This document shows, piece by piece, positions 58,435 to 64,000 of a stretch of 64,000 bases of DNA; within the stretch, counting starts at the first letter, position 1, and each line of letters opens with the position of its first letter. A program made the translations under genes and the position numbers. Where the stretch lies: assembly GCF_001693435.1 (NCBI RefSeq), contig NZ_CM004509.1:2480001-2544000 (forward strand). The letters are read 5' to 3'. Origin of the DNA: Gilliamella sp. wkB7. GTDB taxonomy: Bacteria; Pseudomonadota; Gammaproteobacteria; Enterobacterales; Orbaceae. Below the pieces are notes generated by a model. That model ran no database searches, was not told the DNA's origin, and saw nothing but the letters and a program-made list of their open reading frames with translations.

Positions 58435-59271
58435 TTAATTCCTTACACTTTGCCTTACTATAAATTGGTAAATCTGTACGCCTAAAAAGATAGTGGCTTG
58501 CAAAATTACAATACATGCACTGGTCGAAGCATCTAAATAGAAGCTAATTAGTGTTCCGATAACAGTTGAAAACATCGAAACAATTACTGCTATCAATAGC
58601 ATCCTTTCAAAACGTTTAGTTAACGAAAATGCAATAATGCCTGGTGCTATCAGCATCGCAATAACCAAAATCACGCCAGCTGTTTTTAAAGAACTGACGA
58701 TAGTTAGAGCTAAAACACAAAGTAATCCATAATGTAATAATTTTACTGGTAAACCTACAACTTTGGCTTGAACTGGATCGAAGCAATATAATAGTAAATC
58801 ACGACGCTTGATGATCACTATTGCTGATACTATCCCTGCAATTAAGATAATCTGTTCTAACTCAGCATAACTCGTGCCCAGTACACTACCAAATAGGATA
58901 TGATTTAAATGTTGTGATGTATCTACTTTTGAAAACAATACTAATCCAAACGCAAACATTCCCGAAAACACAATTCCCATTACTGTATCTTCTTTTATTC
59001 GGCTATTTTCTTTAATATAGCCCGTGGCAACCGAGCACAATAATCCCGACGCAAATGCGCCTATGATAATCGGAATTCCTGCTAAAAACGCAAGTACAAT
59101 GCCTGGTAATACTGCATGTGATATGGCATCTCCCATTAATGACCAGCCTTTTAACACTAAAAAACATGATAGGAGAGCACAAACAATACCTGTGGCTAGT
59201 GCCGCTAAAATGGCACGTTGCATAAGAGGCAGTGTAAAAGGATAATAAAGATATTCCAATAAATCTGTCAT
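58435..59271 (-). CDS. sitD: Manganese/iron ABC transporter permease SitD
   Basis: ABC-3 family inner-membrane permease, 278 aa with eight or nine helices (for example [48 protein letters not shown]). That GDAISHAVLPG segment is characteristic of ZnuB/SitD-type permeases. It overlaps sitC by 4 bases and is last in the sitABCD operon. Together with SitC it forms the translocation channel. Confidence 0.92.
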   Translation of the reverse strand: MTDLLEYLYYPFTLPLMQRAILAALATGIVCALLSCFLVLKGWSLMGDAISHAVLPGIVLAFLAGIPIIIGAFASGLLCSVATGYIKENSRIKEDTVMGIVFSGMFAFGLVLFSKVDTSQHLNHILFGSVLGTSYAELEQIILIAGIVSAIVIIKRRDLLLYCFDPVQAKVVGLPVKLLHYGLLCVLALTIVSSLKTAGVILVIAMLIAPGIIAFSLTKRFERMLLIAVIVSMFSTVIGTLISFYLDASTSACIVILQATIFLGVQIYQFIVRQSVRN

Positions 59272-60143
59272 ATATTTGCCCCGTTATTTAGTCGGCTTTG
59301 TCTTATTCGTAAACGGTTTGAGATTAAACCTTGTTTTGGTGCAAACAAAAATACTACTATAAAAACCAATGTTTGCAGTGTAACAATAACGCCACCAGTT
59401 TCACCATTTAAAAAGTAACTAAACCAAGCACCAATTGCACTGGTTGATGCGCCAATTACTACTGAAATAATTAACAGCCTTGAAAATCGATTTGTTAGCA
59501 AATAAGCGGTTGCACCAGGAGTGACGACCATAGCAATAACCAAAATAGCACCAACTGTTTGTAGGGCTGCGACAGTACAAGCACTCAAAATAGTGAAAAA
59601 AAGAATTTTTAAATGCAAAGGCTTTAGACCAATTGATCGTGCGTGGATTTCATCAAAAAATACGACTAATAGATCTTTCCAAAAAAGGAGTAACAAAACC
59701 AAAGAAACCAAAATAATGATTTGTACCTGCCACATATCACTATCATCAATGCCTAAAATATTCCCAAAAATAATAGTTTGCGCATTAACAGAAGTAGGAT
59801 TTAGCGAAATAATTAATAATCCAATTGCAAAAAAAGTCGAGAAAATAAAACCGATAATTGCATCTTCTTTTAAGCGTGTTATGGCGCGAATGATAGTTAT
59901 GGATAACGCTGCAAGTAATCCCGTAAAAAAAGCTCCGACCGAATAAGGTAAACCAAGTGCATAAGCACCCGCTACACCAGGGACAACCGAATGTGATAAC
60001 GCATCGCCCATTAGGGACCAACCTTTTAACATCAGAAAGGCTGATAAAAAAGCACAAGCTGCGCCAACAATACTACTAACCCAAATGGCTTTAAGCATAA
60101 AATCATAGGTAAATGGCTCCAGTAAGAATTCCATTATTGTCAT
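59268..60143 (-). CDS. sitC: Manganese/iron ABC transporter permease SitC
   Basis: 291-aa ABC-3 permease with about eight membrane helices. It has the same signature as SitD ([42 protein letters not shown]) and the later LKLHILFF-like coupling region ([20 protein letters not shown]). It is paralogous to sitD and overlaps both neighbours by 4 bases (sitB stop and sitD start). Substrate class Mn2+/Fe2+ is inferred from the whole operon. Confidence 0.92.
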   Translation of the reverse strand: MTIMEFLLEPFTYDFMLKAIWVSSIVGAACAFLSAFLMLKGWSLMGDALSHSVVPGVAGAYALGLPYSVGAFFTGLLAALSITIIRAITRLKEDAIIGFIFSTFFAIGLLIISLNPTSVNAQTIIFGNILGIDDSDMWQVQIIILVSLVLLLLFWKDLLVVFFDEIHARSIGLKPLHLKILFFTILSACTVAALQTVGAILVIAMVVTPGATAYLLTNRFSRLLIISVVIGASTSAIGAWFSYFLNGETGGVIVTLQTLVFIVVFLFAPKQGLISNRLRIRQSRLNNGANI

Positions 60144-61030
60144 CCTTTTGGTTGATTTGACTGGTCATCAACCAACAAATCTTGGTGTGGAGAATCATCT
60201 TTTCCTTCACCATAAAAAATAGCTGCACGTTCATCGTCAGTTAAGATGGATACTTTTCGTGGATCTTCATCTTGGTGTAATTTTTCGCCAGACAAACTCA
60301 AATAGCGCAACGCACCACCAAAGGTCGTCATCAAATTTTGAGGGGTAAAGGTAGTTTCGGTTGGTCCAAAAGCCAGTACCGTTTGATTGATTAACACGAC
60401 TTGATCGCAAAATTCCGGCACACTACCTAAATTATGGGTAGAAACTAAAATAAGATGATTTTCTTTTCGCAGAGCTTTTAACAAATCGATAATGGCATTT
60501 TCAGTTTTTACATCAACTCCTGTAAAGGGTTCATCTAGTAACAATACTTTACCTTGCTGCGCTAAAGCTCTTGCTAAAAAAACACGTTTTTTTTGCCCTC
60601 CTGATAATTCACCTATTTGACGGTGCTTAAAGTCCAGCATATTCACTCGTTCAAGTGCAATATCAACTTGTTTTTTATCTTCTTTACTTGGTATACGAAA
60701 AAAAGACATATGACCATAACGTCCCATCATAACGACATCGGATACCAAAACAGGAAAATCCCAATCAACTTCCTCCGTTTGTGGCACATAGGCTATAATG
60801 TTTTGCTTTAATGCTTGAGCAACGGAAATATCATTAAATGTTACTTGCCCACGGGTTGGTCGAATCATACCCATAATACTTTTAAACAAAGTGGATTTTC
60901 CACTACCATTCACTCCAACAAGTGCACAAATCGTACCGCCATTAAGGCGAAAACTAGCATCATGAATTGCAGTATGACCATTATTGTATGTTACCGTGAT
61001 ATCATTAACATTTAAGCATATTTGTGTCAT
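60140..61030 (-). CDS. sitB: Manganese/iron ABC transporter ATP-binding protein SitB
   Basis: 296-aa ABC ATPase of the metal-uptake type. Walker [14 protein letters not shown] near residue 40, Q-loop VPQTEEVDW, signature [17 protein letters not shown], Walker [13 protein letters not shown], and the switch His in VSTHN. About 50 residues extend past the core at the C-terminus ([25 protein letters not shown]...), as in YfeB/SitB proteins. Overlaps sitA by one base and sitC by four. Confidence 0.93.
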   Translation of the reverse strand: MTQICLNVNDITVTYNNGHTAIHDASFRLNGGTICALVGVNGSGKSTLFKSIMGMIRPTRGQVTFNDISVAQALKQNIIAYVPQTEEVDWDFPVLVSDVVMMGRYGHMSFFRIPSKEDKKQVDIALERVNMLDFKHRQIGELSGGQKKRVFLARALAQQGKVLLLDEPFTGVDVKTENAIIDLLKALRKENHLILVSTHNLGSVPEFCDQVVLINQTVLAFGPTETTFTPQNLMTTFGGALRYLSLSGEKLHQDEDPRKVSILTDDERAAIFYGEGKDDSPHQDLLVDDQSNQPKG

Positions 61031-61947
61031 TATTTCTCAAATCCTTTAGCTATGGTTTCAACCGTGACTTTTAAAAGATCGATATAGGTTGGAACAGGAC
61101 CGTCTTTTGTTGAAAGCGAATCAACATAAAGCACACCACCGTATTTAGCGCCCGTTTCTTTGCTAACTTGCTTTGCAGGTTTATCAGAAATTGTACTTTC
61201 ACTAAAAACAACAGGAATTTTATTCGCTCTGACTAAATCAATAAGATTTTTAACCTGCTTTGGTGTACCTTGTTGTTCAGCATTGATTGGCCATAAGTAG
61301 GCTTCTTTTAAATTATAATCGCGAGCTAGATAGCTGAATGCACCCTCACTTGTCACTAACCAACGTTGTGCTTCTGGAATTTTAGCCAAACGCTCACGCA
61401 GTGGGGCATCAAGAGCTTTGATTTTAGCAACATAATCCTGCGCATTTTTATTATAGATAGTGGCATTTTTAGGATCATACTTAACAAAGGCTGCACGAAT
61501 GTTCTCAATATAAGTTAAAGCAAGTGTCGGTGACATCCATGCATGAGGATTTGGATTCCCTTTATAACTACCTTCTTGGATTGGCATCGGTTCGATGCCT
61601 TCTGTCACTATAACTGATGGAACATCTTTAATATCTTCAAAAAAACGTTTAAACCAAAGTTCCAAATTAAGTCCATTCCATAAAACTAGATCGGCTGAAA
61701 GCGCTTTAGTAATATCTTGAGGGGTCGGATCATATTCGTGTATTTCGGCTCCTACTTTAGTAATTGATTCAACAGTTGCAGCATCTCCCGCAACGTTTTG
61801 GGCAATATCTTGAATAACGGTAAATGTGGTAACAACTTTAAATTTTTTTTCTGCTGCTGATGACTCGGACATACCTGTAAGAACGAGCAAAGATGATAGT
61901 ATTACCGATAGTAGGGTTTTGCGCCGTTTAAAATAATTAAACTTCAT
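61030..61947 (-). CDS. sitA: Metal-binding periplasmic protein SitA (YfeA type)
   Basis: Periplasmic solute-binding protein (cluster 9) for Mn2+/Fe2+, 305 aa. Sec signal peptide [32 protein letters not shown] with cleavage near residue 32. Metal ligands are expected from the His in [11 protein letters not shown], the His in NPHAWMSP, a Glu in [11 protein letters not shown] and the Asp in VLYVDSLS. The long His/Asp-rich loop of ZnuA is absent, which favours Mn/Fe over zinc. GGAG precedes the ATG. It heads the operon, and a Fur-like box lies about 150 bases upstream. Confidence 0.93.
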   Translation of the reverse strand: MKFNYFKRRKTLLSVILSSLLVLTGMSESSAAEKKFKVVTTFTVIQDIAQNVAGDAATVESITKVGAEIHEYDPTPQDITKALSADLVLWNGLNLELWFKRFFEDIKDVPSVIVTEGIEPMPIQEGSYKGNPNPHAWMSPTLALTYIENIRAAFVKYDPKNATIYNKNAQDYVAKIKALDAPLRERLAKIPEAQRWLVTSEGAFSYLARDYNLKEAYLWPINAEQQGTPKQVKNLIDLVRANKIPVVFSESTISDKPAKQVSKETGAKYGGVLYVDSLSTKDGPVPTYIDLLKVTVETIAKGFEK

Positions 61948-62090
61948 TAGCGACTCCTTTTGTTTAATATATAATCAAATTGAAGCACATTATAGAAAAT
62001 CAGTGAGAGTTTTGATGATTTAAAAAAGTAAAATCCGTTTTACTGATAATTCTTTGGACGTTTAAATTGTTGTTAAATTTTTATTTAAAT

Positions 62091-62109
62091 GTTAATGAGA
62101 ATTATTATC
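62091..62109. promoter_or_regulatory. Putative Fur box upstream of sitABCD
   Basis: GTTAATGAGAATTATTATC matches the 19-bp Fur consensus GATAATGATAATCATTATC at 16 of 19 positions. It lies 144 bases before sitA, farther than usual. A -10-like TATAAT (minus strand, 61989-61994) lies nearer the gene, so a second distal promoter would be needed for direct overlap. AT-richness raises the chance of accidental matches. Confidence 0.5.
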
Positions 62110-62759
62110 ACCAAATAGATAAAAGTCAAACTTTTTTTCTAAAATTTTTAAAATTGAACAAGTTATTTTTTATAGATATCTTATTGTATATAAAATTTGA
62201 ATTAAAAGTAGATTGTTCCGTCTATATGAATGATAGATATTATAGAAAAGCATACGTGAAAATATTAACTATTAAACAACATAAAAACTCTATTTATATA
62301 TAATAACTAAATAATTTATATGATAATAAATGCAAAATCATTTTTTAAGAAAAATAACAATGACTGCATTTATTGTTTTTTAATATATAAGATACTTAGA
62401 ATTATATTATCGTCTACCTTAACAAATTTCTGAATAAATATTAACCATTCAAAAAAAAGTAAAACTACTTTTTTTAAAAATAGTAGTCAAATTAAAAACT
62501 GTTTTTATTAGTAAAAAAACAAATAAATATGGAAAAGTTAATATTACTAATAAGTTTTTATAATTTTTAAATTTATTGTCACAAAATTTATATTTATCAA
62601 AAAATGCATACAAATTATTAAGTTACCCCTAAAAGCGGTTATTTTTTAACCTATGACATTTTTGATTGAATGTTCGATTGAATTTTTATCATGTGAAAAT
62701 TATTTTTTAATAAATAATTTTTCTTATAATTTATTAAAAAAAAACTTAATATTTACAGT

Positions 62760-62810
62760 AAGTTCCTTAATTTCTAATTTTAATTAAAGGAAATAAGAAC
62801 TTTTTTTTTA
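62760..62810 (+). terminator. Orphan terminator-like hairpin upstream of tssB
   Basis: AAGTTC-C-TTA-A-TTTC pairs with GGAAATAAGAACTT (about 13 pairs with two bulges), immediately followed by nine T. No gene precedes it on this strand. It could end a small RNA or attenuate a long T6SS leader transcript. Confidence 0.5.
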
Positions 62811-62841
62811 AAAAAAAATTAAATAAAATTATTAATGAAGG

Positions 62842-62870
62842 TTGTAAATTGATTTTAATTAGTGTAAATT
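62842..62870 (+). promoter_or_regulatory. Possible tssB promoter
   Basis: TTGTAA (62842-62847), 17-bp spacer, TAAATT (62865-62870), about 70 bases before tssB and after the orphan terminator. Weak -10; no sigma54 GG-N10-GC site was seen. Confidence 0.35.
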
Positions 62871-62942
62871 CCAAACAGAAACGAATCAATAATTGATCTC
62901 GCCACTAAGGTTTATAAAAAATAGGGAAATAAAGGAATTAAA

Positions 62943-63443
62943 ATGTCTAATAGTTATCAAAATGAAGTACCTGCTGCACGTGTCAATATTCAACTAGACC
63001 TTCATACTGGTGGAGCCCAAAAGAAAGTTGAATTACCGTTAAAAATTTTATCTGTTGGTGATTATGGTCGTGGTAAAGATAAACGCACTCTTTCAGAAAA
63101 AGAAAAAGTGTCTATCAATAAGAATAATTTTGATGCAGTATTAAAAGACTTTAAACCTGAAGCAAAAATTACCGTTCCTAATACGCTTGCTGATGATGGT
63201 AGTGATGTAAATGTCGATCTCTCTTTTGAATCAATGAATGATTTCTCTCCAGAACAAGTCGCTAAGAAAATCCCTCAGTTACGATCTTTGCTTGCAATGC
63301 GTAATTTACTAAGAGATTTGAAATCTAATTTGCTCGATAACGCAACATTTCGTTATGAACTTGAAAAAATTGTTAAGGATGAACAATTATCTGATGAGCT
63401 ACGAGCTGAATTAGAAGCAATTGTATCTGAAAGTACGAAATAG
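62943..63443 (+). CDS. tssB: Type VI secretion sheath small subunit TssB
   Basis: Forms the contractile sheath with TssC around the Hcp tube. 166 aa. It has ARVNIQLDLHTGGAQKKVELPLKILSVGDYG, a conserved N-terminal core of VipA/ImpB proteins, SEKEKVSINKNNFDAVLKDFKPEAKITVPNTL, and the C-terminal RSLLAMRNLLRDLKSNLLDNATFRYELEKIV. AAGGA stands before the ATG. First recognisable gene of the T6SS cluster, which runs on beyond the window. Confidence 0.94.
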   Translation: MSNSYQNEVPAARVNIQLDLHTGGAQKKVELPLKILSVGDYGRGKDKRTLSEKEKVSINKNNFDAVLKDFKPEAKITVPNTLADDGSDVNVDLSFESMNDFSPEQVAKKIPQLRSLLAMRNLLRDLKSNLLDNATFRYELEKIVKDEQLSDELRAELEAIVSESTK

Positions 63444-63517
63444 TTTTTTTATAAGAATTAGTTAAAAAATTAATAACAATTTAGTTTCTTAAAGATAAGT
63501 ATTACGAGAGAACAACA

Positions 63518-64000
63518 ATGGAACAAAAGCAAGAGAATAAAGCTACTGTAGAGACAGTTACACAAGAAACAGGAAGTGTTTACCAATCTTTATTTGATAA
63601 AATAAATCTAAATACAATTAAAAAAGTAAATGATATCGATAAATATGAAGATAATGAGGTTTTGTTTGAAACTTCACAAGATGAACGAGTTACAATGGCT
63701 GTTAATATACTACTTCAGTTAATACAAGGTTCATCTCAAAAAATAGAAAAGTTAGATAAGCATTTACTTGATTATCATATCAGCCAAATAGACCAAAAAA
63801 TAAGTCGCCAACTTGATGTTGTGATGCATAATAAAACCTTTCAAGAAATTGAATCAACGTGGCGTGGTCTAAAATTTTTAGTTGATCGTACTGATTTCCG
63901 TCGAAATGTAAAAATTGAACTGTTAGATATATCTAAAGAGGATCTTCGTCAAGATTTTGAGGATGCTCCAGAAATTTCTCAATCAGGTTTTTACAGACAC
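63518..64000 (+). CDS. tssC: Type VI secretion sheath large subunit TssC (partial, cut by the window end)
   Basis: 161 codons are present, open to the window edge. The start MEQKQENKATVETVTQETGS is followed by a helical region and the family segment ISRQLDVVMHNKTFQEIESTWRGLKFLVDRTDFRRNVKIELLDISKEDLRQDFED, which is diagnostic of TssC/VipB/ImpC. The full protein should be near 490-500 aa. TssC joins TssB in the sheath and is needed for contraction and firing. The gap to tssB is 74 bases, the two being normally co-transcribed. Confidence 0.93.
   Translation, partial: MEQKQENKATVETVTQETGSVYQSLFDKINLNTIKKVNDIDKYEDNEVLFETSQDERVTMAVNILLQLIQGSSQKIEKLDKHLLDYHISQIDQKISRQLDVVMHNKTFQEIESTWRGLKFLVDRTDFRRNVKIELLDISKEDLRQDFEDAPEISQSGFYRH

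Larger units (their letters stand above)
61948..62942. other. AT-rich gene-poor stretch between sitA and the T6SS cluster
   Basis: About 1 kb of very AT-rich DNA with the sit promoter region and Fur-like box at one end and the tssB promoter region at the other. A plus-strand frame of 78 codons (62067-62303) has composition typical of random AT-rich DNA and no ribosome site, and I do not call it. A terminator-like hairpin stands near the middle-right. Such sequence suits silencing by H-NS-type proteins ahead of a secretion locus. Confidence 0.6.

Noticed and set aside
62067-62303. 78-codon plus-strand frame in the AT-rich gap
   Set aside because: Composition (Phe, Tyr, Lys, Asn, Ile) is that of random AT-rich sequence; no ribosome site, and it overlaps the sitA control region.

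Overview
This window reads as chromosomal DNA of an AT-rich gammaproteobacterium related to the Enterobacterales/Pasteurellales. The protein set (OpgGH, EpmA, BtsSR/BtsT, SitABCD, a TrpGD and TrpCF fusion operon with a TrpR-type operator, and a type VI secretion locus) together with the strong A/T bias fits a member of the Orbaceae, the Gilliamella-like bee-gut symbionts. That assignment is inference from gene content; no 16S gene lies in the window.

Layout. 1-3900: rnr-rlmB and an unrecognised gene. 3900-9880: an accessory carbohydrate operon with a PRD regulator carrying IIB and IIA domains, an ascorbate-family PTS IIB and IIC, a small helical protein, a class II aldolase and a P-loop kinase. 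9880-14100 (minus strand): xseB-ispA-dxs-zapA, then 6S RNA and fau. 14180-21600 (minus): rmuC, epmA, an unknown lipoprotein followed by opgG-opgH, and a YecH-like gene. 21760-26420: rnb, ybfF and a four-gene minor pseudopilin cluster. 26640-28870: dapD, yajQ and a truncated bglX remnant. 28900-33900: btsS-btsR-btsT, a pyruvate-sensing module with its tandem regulator boxes. 34270-35790: a Tat-like alcohol dehydrogenase and a broken lysR. 35900-37400: nfeD/qmcA. 37700-40150: a large repeat protein. 40220-47090: the complete trp operon with operator, leader peptide and attenuator. 47300-53660: initiator tRNA-rimP-nusA-infB-rbfA-truB. 53700-58365: a LacI-type regulator, usg-truA and dnaB. 58435-61950 (minus): sitDCBA. 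62940-64000: the start of a type VI secretion cluster (tssB and partial tssC) behind an AT-rich stretch of about 1 kb without a convincing gene.

How it works together. Most of the window is core housekeeping: RNA decay, translation initiation and ribosome maturation, isoprenoid precursors, tryptophan and lysine/cell-wall precursors, osmoregulated glucans and replication. The accessory parts are sugar uptake with bisphosphate-aldolase catabolism, pyruvate uptake, Mn/Fe uptake, interbacterial competition (T6SS) and a repeat protein with a C-terminal domain of uncertain role. Erosion is visible as a truncated GH3 glucosidase and a frameshifted, truncated LysR. A 38-bp promoter-like element occurs three times in intergenic DNA (upstream of xseB, upstream of truB, and before the bglX remnant). 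It is the most unusual non-coding signal found.
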